A DNA stretch of 64,000 nucleotides from Streptomyces sp. SID8352. GTDB lineage: Bacteria; Actinomycetota; Actinomycetes; Streptomycetales; Streptomycetaceae. How positions within the stretch are numbered: the first letter of the stretch is position 1; each line of letters opens with the position of its first letter. This document shows, in pieces, positions 44,202-54,606 of the stretch. A model generated the notes under the pieces. It searched no databases. It saw nothing but the letters and a program-made list of their open reading frames with translations, and was not told the origin of the DNA. A program made the translations under genes and the position numbers. The DNA lies in contig NZ_WWGX01000001.1 of NCBI RefSeq assembly GCF_009862265.1, positions 1-64,000 on the forward strand. The letters are read 5' to 3'.

Positions 44202-45590
44202 TCACCCCCGCAGCGCCTCCACCTGCTCCAGGAACCACCGCGCCGGGGGCAGCGCCGTCGCCGCCGCGGCCAGCCGCCGGGAGCGCTCCGCCCGCTCCCC
44301 GTCCCCCACCGACAGCGCCTCGTGCAGCGCCTCCGCCGTCGCGGCCACGTCGTACGGGTTCACCCCCACCGCGTCCGCGCCCAGTTCCTCGTACGCCCCC
44401 GCCTCGCGGGACAGCACCAGCACGCACCCCCGGTCGGAGACCACCGGAACCTCCTTCGCGACGAGGTTCATCCCGTCCCGGATCGGGTTGACCAGGGCCA
44501 CGTCCGCCATCCGGTACGCCGCCAGCGACCGCGCGAAGTCGTCCTTCACATGCAGCACCACGGGCGTCCACCCGGGCGTCCCGAACTCCGCGTTGACCGC
44601 GTCCGCCACCCGCCGCACCTCGGCGGTGTACTCCCGGTACACGGCGAGGTCCTGCCGCGACGGATAGGCGAACGCCACGTGCACCACCCGCTCGCGCCAC
44701 TCGGGCCGGTCCGCCAGCAGCCGCCGGTAGGCCAGCAGCCCCCGCACGATGTTCTTGGACAGCTCGGTCCGGTCCACCCGGACCACCGTCCGGCGGCCCT
44801 CGCCGATCTCCCCGCGCAGCGCGGCCATCCGCTCCTCGACGTCCGGCCGGTGCGCGCGCTCGCGCAGGAACTCCCCGTCCGCGCCCAGCCCGTGCACCCC
44901 GACGGCGGTGTCCCCGGTGCCGCCCACCAGCGCCTCGCAGCACCCGGTGAACGCGTCCGCCCAGCGCCGGGTCAGGAACCCCAGCCGGTCGGCGCCCAGC
45001 ATCCCGCGCAGCAGCCGCTCCGCGATGTCGTCCGGCAGCATCCGGAAGTAGTCGGCCGGCGCCCACGGGGTGTGCGAGAAGTGGCCGATGCGCAGATCGG
45101 GCCGCAGCTCCCGGAGCATGCCGGGGACCAGCGCCAGGTGGTAGTCCTGCACGAGGACGACCGCGCCCTCGGCCGCCTCCTCGGCCAGCGCCCCGGCGAA
45201 GGCCCGGTTGTACGTCTCGTAGGAGGCCCACTGGCGGCGGAAACCGGTGTCGAAGACCGGCTCCAGCGGCGTCTGGTACAGCATGTGGTGGACGAACCAC
45301 AGCACCGAGTTGGCGATCCCGTTGTACGCGTCCGCGTGCACGTCGGCCGGGACGTCCAGCATCCGCACGCCGTCCTCGCCGGCCCCGCGCCGCACCGCCT
45401 CGCGGTCGCCGCCGCCCATCGCGGAGCACACCCACAGCGCTCCCGCGTCCGGCCCGATGGCCGAGAGCCCGGAGACCAGCCCGCCGCCGCCGCGCCTGGC
45501 GCGCAGCGAGCCGTCCTCACCCACCTCGTAGGAGACGGGCCCCCGGTTGGAGGCGACGAGTACCCGGGCAGTACCGAAGGTTGAGGCCAT
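44202..45590 (-). CDS. otsA: Trehalose-6-phosphate synthase (GT20)
   Basis: This 462-residue glycosyltransferase joins a glucosyl nucleotide to glucose-6-phosphate. The GT20 hallmarks are VLVASNRGPVSYE at the start, VQDYHLALVPGMLR, IGHFSHTPWAP (phosphate contact), VRVDRTELSKNIVRG and NPIRDGMNLVAKEV near the nucleotide site. The ATG at 45590 gives MASTFG; a TTG three codons upstream is less likely. Trehalose is an osmolyte and spore reserve in Streptomyces. gpgS lies upstream on the same strand after 187 bp. Confidence 0.95.
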   Translation of the reverse strand: MASTFGTARVLVASNRGPVSYEVGEDGSLRARRGGGGLVSGLSAIGPDAGALWVCSAMGGGDREAVRRGAGEDGVRMLDVPADVHADAYNGIANSVLWFVHHMLYQTPLEPVFDTGFRRQWASYETYNRAFAGALAEEAAEGAVVLVQDYHLALVPGMLRELRPDLRIGHFSHTPWAPADYFRMLPDDIAERLLRGMLGADRLGFLTRRWADAFTGCCEALVGGTGDTAVGVHGLGADGEFLRERAHRPDVEERMAALRGEIGEGRRTVVRVDRTELSKNIVRGLLAYRRLLADRPEWRERVVHVAFAYPSRQDLAVYREYTAEVRRVADAVNAEFGTPGWTPVVLHVKDDFARSLAAYRMADVALVNPIRDGMNLVAKEVPVVSDRGCVLVLSREAGAYEELGADAVGVNPYDVAATAEALHEALSVGDGERAERSRRLAAAATALPPARWFLEQVEALRG

Positions 45591-45777
45591 ACGCCTCAAC
45601 CTAGCCCGGCCCCGAAAGCCTCAAACGTGCGCTCGCCCCCCACCGGCGGTGATCCGGTCACCCGTTTCATGGGGGAAGGGTGAGGAGAGGGGGAATTCCG
45701 GTGTGTGCTCCCCGGGGCTGCGGCGGAGCACCTGATCGGGTCACCGGAATGCGCGTTCGGGGCACCCGGGACACGGA

Positions 45778-46722
45778 TCAGGCCACCCGGCGGGAGGCGT
45801 ACTCCGCGATCTGCGCCATCGGCGGCCGCTCCTCCGTGTCCACGGAATGGGTGCGCGGCTCGAAGCCGTGCGCGCCCCGCTCGAACTGGGTGAGCTCGGG
45901 CCGCAGCAGATGCCCCCGGGCCAGCCGGAGCTGGGCGGTGCGGTAGATCGCGGCGGACATCCGGCCGAGCGCCGGCCCGTCCTGGTGCCGGTGCCTGCGC
46001 ACCCCCACGTCGACCTGGGCCAGGGCGTCCAGCCCCACCAGGTGCAGCGCGTCCACCAGCATCCCCAGCTCCACCCCGTACCCCACCGGGAACGGGAGCC
46101 GCTCCAGCAGCGAGCGGCGGGCCGCGTACTCCCCGCCGAGCGGCTGGACGAAGCCCGCCAGCAGGGGCCAGTGCATGTTGAGCAGCGGCCGGGCCATCAG
46201 CTCCGTCACCCGGCCGCCCTGCCCCGGCTCGGCCCCCAGCGGGCGGTCGTACATGGCCTTGACCAGGTGGACGTCCGGGTCCGTCAGCAGCGGCCCGACG
46301 ATCCCCGAGACGAAGTCGGCGGAGAACTCCCGCAGGTCCGCGTCGACGAAGCAGACGATGTCACCGCGGGTGACCATCAGCGAGCGCCACAGCACCTCGC
46401 CCTTGCCGGGCACGGCCGGGATGCGCGGGAGGATCGCGTCCCGGTGCACGACCCGCGCGCCCGCCGCCCCGGCCACCGCCGAGGTGCGGTCCGTGGACCC
46501 CGAGTCGACCACCACCAGTTCGTCGACCAGTGGGATGCGGCACATCAGTTCCCGGCGGATCACCCGCACGATCTCCCCGACGGTGGCCTCCTCGTCGAGG
46601 GCGGGCAGCACCACGCTGACGGTCTGCCCGCCGGCCCGTTTCGCGGCCATGAGCTGGGGAATCGTGCGGTCGGTCACCGACCAGGAACGCGCGCGCAGCC
46701 AGCGTTCGACATCATCCAGCAC
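45778..46722 (-). CDS. gpgS: Glucosyl-3-phosphoglycerate synthase (GT81)
   Basis: This 314-residue enzyme transfers glucose to 3-phosphoglycerate, a first step towards glucosylglycerate and, in mycobacteria, methylglucose polysaccharide. The GT81 fold is clear: VSVVLPALDEEATVGEI, VVVDSGSTDRTS, the metal-binding DAD of VCFVDADLREF, VKAMYDRPLG and GYGVELGMLVD. The substrate loop RRHRHQD follows. GTG at 46722 is the start. Its position beside otsA groups two osmolyte-type pathways. Confidence 0.93.
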   Translation of the reverse strand: MLDDVERWLRARSWSVTDRTIPQLMAAKRAGGQTVSVVLPALDEEATVGEIVRVIRRELMCRIPLVDELVVVDSGSTDRTSAVAGAAGARVVHRDAILPRIPAVPGKGEVLWRSLMVTRGDIVCFVDADLREFSADFVSGIVGPLLTDPDVHLVKAMYDRPLGAEPGQGGRVTELMARPLLNMHWPLLAGFVQPLGGEYAARRSLLERLPFPVGYGVELGMLVDALHLVGLDALAQVDVGVRRHRHQDGPALGRMSAAIYRTAQLRLARGHLLRPELTQFERGAHGFEPRTHSVDTEERPPMAQIAEYASRRVA

Positions 46723-46908
46723 GGTCGGCCGCTCCTTCTGTGACGCATCTCGCGGTACGGACGACTATCTCAACCGTCCTCGCCTTCGGTTACAGTCTTG
46801 AGCAACGCGGATGACCCCCGCATACCGGGGTCGGCGCACCGTGACTTCCTTCGGTGCGAAGGCCGCGGGTGCGCCGACACCGCGCACCGGTTCAACAACC
46901 GCATACCG

Positions 46909-47053
46909 CTCATCCAGAGGGGCAGAGGGAAACGGCCCGATGAAGCCCCGGCAACCCTCCAGTCGGTTCCCGCCACGCGGACGTGGCGAGGCTCCCCGGC
47001 TCGGGAAGGTGCCAATTCCGTCTCACGACGAGATGCGTCGTGGGGAAGATGAG
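46909..47053 (+). ncRNA. SAM-I (S-box) riboswitch
   Basis: The P1 helix pairs CTCATC (46909-46914) with GATGAG (47048-47053). The core has the S-box hallmarks GGCCCGATGAAGCCCCGGCA and AACCCTCC, then GGTGCCAATTCC further on. The next bases, GAGGAGAAAGG, are the ribosome-binding site of the downstream gene and can pair with GCCTCTC before the ATG, which suggests control at translation: bound SAM should turn the gene off. Confidence 0.9.
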
Positions 47054-47073
47054 GAGAAAGGGCCTCGCCTCTC

Positions 47074-48363
47074 ATGTCTGTGCAGACTCCCGCACCCTCC
47101 GCCGCTCCGGGCACCTCCGTCGATCTCGGCCCCGCCGCGGCGCTCTCCTGCCGCGAGTGCGGTCACCGGGTGCCCCTCGGCCCGGTCTTCGCCTGCGAGG
47201 AGTGTTTCGGCCCGCTGGAGATCGCCTACGACTTCTCGGCCCACGACGCCGAGGAACTGCGCGCGCGAATCGAAGCGGGTCCCGCGAACATCTGGCGCTA
47301 CGCGCCCCTGCTGCCCGTCCCCGCCGACGTGGCCACCAAGCCGAACCTGAACCCCGGCTGGACCGAGCTCGTCAAGGCCGACAACCTCGCCCGGGAACTC
47401 GGCTTCACCGGCGGCCTGTTCGTCAAGGACGACTCCGGCAACCCGACCCACTCCTTCAAGGACCGGGTCGTCGCCCAGGCCCTGGAGGCGGCCCGCGCCT
47501 TCGGCTTCACCACCCTCTCCTGCTCCTCCACCGGCAACCTGGCCGGCGCCGTCGGCGCCGCCGCCGCGCGGGCCGGGCTGCGCTCCTGCGTGTTCATCCC
47601 GCACGACCTGGAGCAGGGCAAGGTCGTCATGGCCGCCGTCTACGGCGGTGAGCTGATCGGCATCGAGGGCAACTACGACGACGTCAACCGCTTCTGCTCC
47701 GAACTGATCGGCGACCCGGCCGGCGAGGGCTGGGGCTTCGTCAACGTCAACCTGCGGCCCTACTACGCGGAGGGCTCCAAGACCCTGGCGTACGAGATCT
47801 GCGAGCAGCTCGGCTGGCGGCTGCCGGACCAGATCGTCGTCCCGATCGCCTCCGGCTCCCAGCTCACCAAGATCGACAAGGGGTTCCGCGAGCTGATCCG
47901 GCTCGGCCTGGTCGAGGACCGCCCCTACAAGATCTTCGGCGCCCAGGCCGAGGGCTGCTCGCCGGTGTCCGCCGCCTTCAAGGCCGGGCACGACGTGGTG
48001 CGGCCCCAGAAGCCGGACACCATCGCCAAGTCCCTCGCCATCGGCAACCCGGCCGACGGCCCCTACGTCCTGGACATCGCCCGCCGCACCGGCGGCGCCG
48101 TGGAGGACGTGACCGACGAGCAGATCGTCGACGCCATCAAGCTGCTCGCCCGCACCGAGGGGGTCTTCGCGGAGACCGCCGGCGGCGTCACGGTCGGCGT
48201 CACCCGCAAGCTGGTCGAGAGCGGTGCCCTGGACCCCTCGCTCACCACCGTCGTCCTCAACACCGGCGACGGACTGAAGACCCTCGACGCGGTGGCCGGC
48301 ACCGGCCTCACCGCGACGATCCGCCCCAACCTGGACTCCTTCCGAGAGGCTGGCCTCGCATGA
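47074..48363 (+). CDS. thrC: Threonine synthase family PLP enzyme under a SAM riboswitch
   Basis: This 429-residue enzyme has the PLP lysine in NPTHSFKDRVV (about residue 129), CSSTGNLAGAVGAAAAR for phosphate binding, and four N-terminal cysteines in two CxxC-like pairs (CRECG, CEECFG) that look like a zinc knuckle. Homology alone says threonine synthase, acting on O-phosphohomoserine. The SAM riboswitch and the overlapping (ATGA) sulfur-carrier gene instead point to a gamma-replacement that makes homocysteine from O-phosphohomoserine. I recall, unchecked, a Streptomyces homocysteine synthase of this kind called MetM. The usual thrC sits with hom and thrB elsewhere. Confidence 0.88.
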   Translation: MSVQTPAPSAAPGTSVDLGPAAALSCRECGHRVPLGPVFACEECFGPLEIAYDFSAHDAEELRARIEAGPANIWRYAPLLPVPADVATKPNLNPGWTELVKADNLARELGFTGGLFVKDDSGNPTHSFKDRVVAQALEAARAFGFTTLSCSSTGNLAGAVGAAAARAGLRSCVFIPHDLEQGKVVMAAVYGGELIGIEGNYDDVNRFCSELIGDPAGEGWGFVNVNLRPYYAEGSKTLAYEICEQLGWRLPDQIVVPIASGSQLTKIDKGFRELIRLGLVEDRPYKIFGAQAEGCSPVSAAFKAGHDVVRPQKPDTIAKSLAIGNPADGPYVLDIARRTGGAVEDVTDEQIVDAIKLLARTEGVFAETAGGVTVGVTRKLVESGALDPSLTTVVLNTGDGLKTLDAVAGTGLTATIRPNLDSFREAGLA

Positions 48364-48635
48364 GCGTGACCGTCCGCATCCCCACCATCCTGCGCACCTA
48401 CACCGGCGGGCGGGCAGAGGTCCCCGCCGAGGGCGCCACCCTCGGCGAGGTCATCGGGGACCTGGAGAAGAACCACACCGGCATCGCCGCCCGGGTCCTC
48501 GACGACCAGGGCAAGCTGCGCCGCTTCGTGAACGTCTACGTCAACGACGACGACGTCCGCTTCGAGCAGGGCCTGGAGACGGCCACGCCGGACGGCGCGG
48601 GCATCTCCATCATCCCGGCGGTCGCCGGCGGCTGA
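48360..48635 (+). CDS. MoaD/ThiS-family sulfur carrier protein
   Basis: This 91-residue beta-grasp protein ends in PAVAGG, the exposed diglycine that is adenylated and thiocarboxylated in sulfur carriers. It starts VTVRIPTILRTYTGG and has the GLETATPDGAGISI strand expected of MoaD/CysO. The start overlaps the stop of the upstream PLP enzyme, so it is made in step with it and falls under the same SAM riboswitch. I infer that it donates sulfur to that enzyme rather than to molybdopterin. An E1-like activating enzyme is not in the window. Confidence 0.92.
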   Translation: MSVTVRIPTILRTYTGGRAEVPAEGATLGEVIGDLEKNHTGIAARVLDDQGKLRRFVNVYVNDDDVRFEQGLETATPDGAGISIIPAVAGG

Positions 48636-48692
48636 TCCGGCCCCTGCGGGCCCCTCCGGGCCGCCCTGCGGCGTCCGCCCGGACCCGTGCGC

Positions 48693-48728
48693 ATTGCCCC
48701 CTCCGCGGAAAGAAGCGGAGGGGGCAAT
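48693..48728 (+). terminator. Terminator after the sulfur-carrier gene
   Basis: Perfect 14-bp arms (48693-48706 and 48715-48728) enclose an 8-nt purine loop and lie 57 bp after the stop codon, closing the riboswitch operon. Confidence 0.85.
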
Positions 48729-49082
48729 TCCATGTGATTGAACGCGGTAGAGTTGGGGAACGCGCCCTCGGCCGTGAAGTCCGGAGCCCCGAATTTCCGC
48801 TCCCCGTCCGACAAGAAGCAGCCAAAGTGCGGGCGCCTTTCGCGAATTTTGTTCCCTTTGTGCGGCCTGACTTGCCCTGGATCCGGGTGAACTGTCGCAA
48901 CGTTCCTGGCTCGCCGCGTCCTGATTTCTCGTCCGATTGACCTGTTGCAGACGGCAGTTGGGCAGATACATTCGGCCGCGGTCGACGCGTTCCGGCGCAC
49001 GCCCCCATTCGTGGGGGGCGAGGTCTGACCCGGGTTCGCGAGGTGCGGATCCGCGCAAGGGCCAGTAATAGGGGAGTTAGGC
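48729..49082. other. Gene-free region upstream of the cold-shock gene
   Basis: This 354-bp stretch has lower G+C than its surroundings and no gene in any frame. It should hold the cold-shock promoter and a long 5' leader, which in other bacteria controls cold-shock mRNA stability and translation. I cannot fix a -10/-35 pair with confidence. Confidence 0.55.
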
Positions 49083-49286
49083 ATGGCTCAGGGCACCGTC
49101 AAGTGGTTCAACGCGGAGAAGGGGTACGGCTTCATCGCGGTCGACGGTGGTGCGGATGTTTTCGTCCACTACAGCGCGATTCAGATGGACGGCTACCGCA
49201 CCCTCGAAGAAGGCCAGCGGGTCGAGTTCGAGATCTCGCAGGGTCAGAAGGGCCCGCAGGCCGACATGGTCCGCCTCAGCGCCTGA
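49083..49286 (+). CDS. Cold-shock protein (CspA family)
   Basis: This 67-residue single-domain RNA/DNA chaperone has RNP1 (KGYGFIAV, residues 14-21) and RNP2 (DVFVHYSA, about 26-33) with the usual start [11 protein letters not shown]. It binds single-stranded RNA and melts structure at low temperature. It resembles the Streptomyces ScoF type. The ATG follows GGGGAG. A strong terminator separates it from groEL2. Confidence 0.95.
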   Translation: MAQGTVKWFNAEKGYGFIAVDGGADVFVHYSAIQMDGYRTLEEGQRVEFEISQGQKGPQADMVRLSA

Positions 49287-51242
<1,956 letters not shown>

Positions 51243-51268
51243 CCGGCACGCCGGTCACCCGTCCTTCT

Positions 51269-51313
51269 CCCGAGGGCGGCACCCGGGCTTCGGCCCGCGG
51301 TGCCGCCCTCGGG
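51269..51313 (+). terminator. Terminator after groEL2
   Basis: Arms of about 20 bp (from 51269 and to 51313) pair with one bulge around a CTTCGG loop, 26 bp after the stop codon. Confidence 0.85.
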
Positions 51314-51360
51314 CGCGTCCGGGGCGCGGAGCCGGGGCGGTGGGCGGGCGGACCCTGACG

Positions 51361-52074
51361 TCATGCCCCCGCGCCGGCCGTCCCGCGAGGTGCCGGGCGT
51401 CGGCGGACGTGGACGTCGGACGTGTGAGGGGCGGTGATGACGCTGCGGTCGGGGACGGTGCGTGCGGCGAGGGTGACGCCGCTGGCGATCCGGCAGTCGC
51501 GGCCGAGGGCGAGGCCGGGGCCGAGGCTGATGCTGTTGCCGGTCTGGACCCGGTCGCCGATCAGGGCGCCGAACCGCGGTGTGCCACAACGGTAGAGGCC
51601 GTCGGGGGTACGCAGGATGATCTCGCGTTCAGGGTTGCTCATATGGGGACTCCACATGCTGATGGCCGCGACGGTCAGGCCGGCGGACAGGTGGGCGTCG
51701 GCTCCGACGAGGGTGCGGTTGATGCCGATGCGGTGGCCGAGGACGGCGCGTTCGCCGAGGAAGGAGCAGGTGACCTCGCAGTTGAAGCCGACCGAGACGT
51801 CGGCGCAGAGTACGGAGCCGGCGCGGACGGTGGAGAACTCCCACACACGTACGCGCGGCCCGATGACCACGTCGTCGCCGATGATCGCGGTCGGGTGGAT
51901 CTGCGCGGTGGGGTGAACGCGGTGCGAGATCCGGGCGAGGGCCTGGCGGTGCCCGTCCTCCCAGAGTGCGAGGAAGTCGGACAGCTCGCTCTCCTCCAGG
52001 TGCTCGTAGGGGGTGCCGTCCAGCATTTCGTCGGCAGGAGCGGTGAGGTAGTCGCCGAGGCGGATGGCAGGCAT
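51361..52074 (-). CDS. Left-handed beta-helix (hexapeptide) acyltransferase
   Basis: This 237-residue protein starts with a helical cap (residues 1-50, DYLTAPADEMLDGTPYEHLE) and then has hexapeptide-repeat coils with the [LIV]-G-x4 pattern: HPTAQIHPTAIIGDDVVIG, VRAGSVLCADVSVG, LGRDCRIASGVTLAARTV. Such enzymes move acetyl or succinyl groups onto sugars or other small molecules. No catalytic His can be named with confidence. The ATG at 52074 follows AGGAAGG. It is divergent from the GT2 gene, sharing an 87-bp promoter region, and is the last gene of a cassette that begins after the groEL2 terminator. Confidence 0.85.
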   Translation of the reverse strand: MPAIRLGDYLTAPADEMLDGTPYEHLEESELSDFLALWEDGHRQALARISHRVHPTAQIHPTAIIGDDVVIGPRVRVWEFSTVRAGSVLCADVSVGFNCEVTCSFLGERAVLGHRIGINRTLVGADAHLSAGLTVAAISMWSPHMSNPEREIILRTPDGLYRCGTPRFGALIGDRVQTGNSISLGPGLALGRDCRIASGVTLAARTVPDRSVITAPHTSDVHVRRRPAPRGTAGAGA

Positions 52075-52161
52075 CGGTGGCCTTCCTGTGCGTGGTCGGT
52101 GGAACGTTCCCAGGGCGGCTAGCATCACCAGCACCGGACCTGAGGAACGGAGTGTTCATCC

Positions 52162-53037
52162 GTGCGTCACCCGCGCGTAGGCGTCGCCATCTTGACCATG
52201 GGCACGCGGTCCGCCGAGCTGGCCGATCTCCTTGAGTCGGTCGCCGGGCAGGACACGGCTGCGACGCGGGTGGTGGTCGTCGGCAACGGCTCGCCGCTGC
52301 CGCCCCTCCCCGAGTGGGTGACCGGTGTCGAACTGCCGGAGAACCTGGGGGTGGCCGGCGGCCGGAATGCCGCACTGGCCCGGCTGCGGGAGTTCGGGGA
52401 CGTCGACGTGGTGGTGGACCTGGACGATGACGGCCTGTTGATCAGCACGGACGTGTTCACCCGGCTTACTGGGCTGTACGCGGCGGACCAGCGGCTCGGC
52501 GTGGTCGGTTTCCGTATCGCCGACGAACACGGCCGTACCCAGCGCCGCCACGTTCCGCGTCTTCGGGCGGCGGATCCGATGCGGGGCGGGCTGGTGACGA
52601 CGTTCCTCGGCGGCGGGCACGGGCTGTCGATGCGGATGCTGGAGGAGATCGGTGGGTGGCCCGAGCCGTTCTTCTACGCGCACGAGGAGACCGACCTGGC
52701 CTGGCGGGCACTGGACGCGGGCTGGAAGGTGCTCTACGAGCCGGAGCTGGTGCTCCGGCATCCGTGGACGTCGCCGACCCGGCATGCCGTCTTCCACCGC
52801 ATGGTCGCCCGTAACCGGGTCTGGCTGGCCAAGCGACACCTTCCCGCCCTCCTCGTCCCGGTCTACCTGTGCGTCTGGACGGTGATGACCGTGGCTCGCA
52901 CCCGGTCGGCGGCGGGGCTGAGGGCGTGGTTCGGCGGGTTCGCCGAGGGCCTGCGCACGCCGTGCCCGCCCCGCCGACCGATGCGCTGGTCCACGGTGTG
53001 GCGGATGACCCGCCTGGGCCGGCCGCCGGTCATCTGA
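52162..53037 (+). CDS. GT2-family glycosyltransferase
   Basis: This 291-residue enzyme has the GT-A fold of family 2: VGVAILTMGTRSAELADLLE at the start, LPENLGVAGGRNAAL (nucleotide contact), the metal-binding acidic cluster VVDLDDDG, GGGHGLSMRMLEEIGGWPE for acceptor binding, and the catalytic-base region FYAHEETDLAWR. This pattern resembles rhamnosyl- and N-acetylglucosaminyltransferases of surface glycans. A weak hydrophobic segment near 225-245 (LLVPVYLCVWTVMTVA) could touch the membrane. GTG at 52162 follows AGGAACGGA. Its stop abuts the stop of the convergent SDR gene with no gap. Confidence 0.88.
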   Translation: MRHPRVGVAILTMGTRSAELADLLESVAGQDTAATRVVVVGNGSPLPPLPEWVTGVELPENLGVAGGRNAALARLREFGDVDVVVDLDDDGLLISTDVFTRLTGLYAADQRLGVVGFRIADEHGRTQRRHVPRLRAADPMRGGLVTTFLGGGHGLSMRMLEEIGGWPEPFFYAHEETDLAWRALDAGWKVLYEPELVLRHPWTSPTRHAVFHRMVARNRVWLAKRHLPALLVPVYLCVWTVMTVARTRSAAGLRAWFGGFAEGLRTPCPPRRPMRWSTVWRMTRLGRPPVI

Positions 53038-54141
53038 TCAGGCGGTCGCGGCCTCGGACTCGGCCCGCAGCCACGCGGGGATCGCCTCGGGCGTCTTGTC
53101 CAGCCAGTCCGTGTAGCGGGCCACTCCGTCCTTGACGGTGATCGTGGGCCGCCAGCCGAGCACCGCTTCCATCCGGTGGCCGGACGCGTAGCCGCCGAGC
53201 GGGTCACCGGGCGGCATCGGCGTCTCCACGAACCGCGTGCCCGGGTACTGCTCGGCGACCAGCTCGGCCACGGTGAGGATGCTGGTGGGGGTGCCGGTGC
53301 CGATGTTGACCGTCTCGTTGTGGGCCCGAGGGGCGGCAAGAGCCCGCACCGTGGCGGCGGCGATGTCCTCGACGTGGACCAGATCCCGGACCTGGTGGCC
53401 GCCGCCGTTGAGGTGCAGAGGCAGCCCCAGGGCGGCGCGGGTGGCGAACCAGGCCACGACCCACGAGTGGCTGTTCTTCTTGATGACCTGCGGCTCCCCG
53501 TAGACGGAGAAGTACCGCACGACCGTGTACGAGGTGCCCACGGCACCCAGCGTGAGAGCGGTCTGCGTCTCGCCCCACGCCTTGGTGTTGGCGTAGACGG
53601 ACATCGGCCGCAGCGGCATGTGCTCGTGGAACTGCGACGGGACCCGCCCGTAGACGGCTTCCAGCAGCTTGCGCACGGTCCGGTACTCCTCGCACGGGCG
53701 TGCCCGGTCCTCCGGGTTGCCGTTGCCGTAGACGCTGGCCGAGGAGACGAAGACCAGGCGGCGGACGCGGTCGCAGGCGGCCACGGCGTCGAGCAGTACT
53801 TGGGTGCCGGTGATGTTGGTGTGGATCGCCGCGGTGGGCTTGCGGGTGCAGGCGGCGACATCGGCGAGGGCGGCGGCGTGGATCACGTAGTCGGATTCGG
53901 CCACCGCCTTCCTGACCACGTCCGGGTTCTGGATGTTGCCGACGATGACGTCCGGGTCGGTGGGGTCGATCCCGAACAGGTCGCGGTAGGTGTGCCGGGG
54001 GTATGCCTCCAGCGTGCACAGCAGGACCGGCCGGGCTCCCACCTGGCGCAGGCAGGCGGCGATACGGCTGCCGATGAGCCCGGCTCCCCCGGTGACCAGC
54101 ACGTTCCGGCCGACGAGTTCGTTCAACTGGGTATCGTGCAC
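53038..54141 (-). CDS. Extended SDR nucleotide-sugar epimerase/dehydratase
   Basis: This 367-residue protein is an extended short-chain dehydrogenase: NVLVTGGAGLIGSRIAACLR (NAD binding) near residue 14, DYVIHAAALADV, and the catalytic pair YANTK (Tyr and Lys near 185). It ends DWLDKTPEAIPAWLRAES. The family holds UDP-glucose 4-epimerases and dTDP-glucose dehydratases; which it is cannot be told. An unusual proline/glutamate block follows SVYGNGN where the usual substrate loop lies. GTG at 54141 has GGAGG four bases upstream. It follows the 78-residue gene by 32 bp, so they likely share one transcript. Confidence 0.88.
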   Translation of the reverse strand: MHDTQLNELVGRNVLVTGGAGLIGSRIAACLRQVGARPVLLCTLEAYPRHTYRDLFGIDPTDPDVIVGNIQNPDVVRKAVAESDYVIHAAALADVAACTRKPTAAIHTNITGTQVLLDAVAACDRVRRLVFVSSASVYGNGNPEDRARPCEEYRTVRKLLEAVYGRVPSQFHEHMPLRPMSVYANTKAWGETQTALTLGAVGTSYTVVRYFSVYGEPQVIKKNSHSWVVAWFATRAALGLPLHLNGGGHQVRDLVHVEDIAAATVRALAAPRAHNETVNIGTGTPTSILTVAELVAEQYPGTRFVETPMPPGDPLGGYASGHRMEAVLGWRPTITVKDGVARYTDWLDKTPEAIPAWLRAESEAATA

Positions 54142-54173
54142 GGTGCCTCCATGTCGTGGTGATGTGTGCGGTG

Positions 54174-54410
54174 TCACCGGCCCGCCAGGCGGGCCTGCTC
54201 GCGCTTGGCGATGAACTGCTCGAACGGGATGCCGTAAGGCTCCGTCTGGTCCGGGGTCAGGACCGACGTGGTGGCGCGACCGTCGGTGTCGTGGACCTCG
54301 ATGTCCGGGGCGGCCTGCTGGGCGCGGTGGTCGTACGGCGCGTCCCGCTTCAGCGGCGTCGCGTGGGTGGCCGACGCCCGTACACCTTGGGCGGCCTGGG
54401 GCTCCTTCAT
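54174..54410 (-). CDS. 78-residue protein of unknown function
   Basis: The gene has a good ribosome-binding site (GAGGGGAG, 6 bp from the ATG) and lies 32 bp upstream of the SDR gene on the same strand, divergent from the XRE regulator. The protein has no cysteine, no signal peptide and no membrane segment. The first half is Ala/Gln-rich and low in order; the second half has TDGRATTSVLTPDQTEPYGI followed by PFEQFIAKREQARLAGR, an amphipathic helix-like end. I know no family. It could be a substrate, carrier or precursor peptide for the sugar enzymes nearby, but that is speculation. Confidence 0.75.
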   Translation of the reverse strand: MKEPQAAQGVRASATHATPLKRDAPYDHRAQQAAPDIEVHDTDGRATTSVLTPDQTEPYGIPFEQFIAKREQARLAGR

Positions 54411-54544
54411 GTCGCTCTCCCCTCGGGGATCGCCTGCGGCCCGCTCCGATGCGCGCCGTCGTGGACACGAGGACACCGCAGTCCGCCCGGCGATGGGAGG
54501 GGCGGCCTCTCGCTGCGCACACGGTTTGCACGGGGCGTAAACGG

Positions 54545-54567
54545 CTTGCAACTTTGCGTGCTGCAAG
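54545..54567. promoter_or_regulatory. Inverted repeat, candidate XRE operator
   Basis: CTTGCA and TGCAAG face each other across an 11-bp spacer (54545-54567) in the 196-bp region between the divergent XRE and 78-residue genes. A second imperfect palindrome, GTTTGCA with CGTAAAC, lies 5-25 bp away. They are well placed for a regulator acting on both promoters. Confidence 0.55.
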
Positions 54568-54606
54568 GTGTTTTGGCAGGACAATGAGTCCGGCAGGAGG
54601 TGAGTC

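Noticed and set aside
47074..48363. Calling this gene the biosynthetic threonine synthase without reservation
   Set aside because: The SAM riboswitch and overlapping sulfur carrier argue against a purely threonine role, so the name is kept only as a family label.
48734..48940. A 68-residue frame in the region before the cold-shock gene
   Set aside because: No ribosome-binding site and codon usage unlike the neighbours; the stretch is better explained as promoter and leader.
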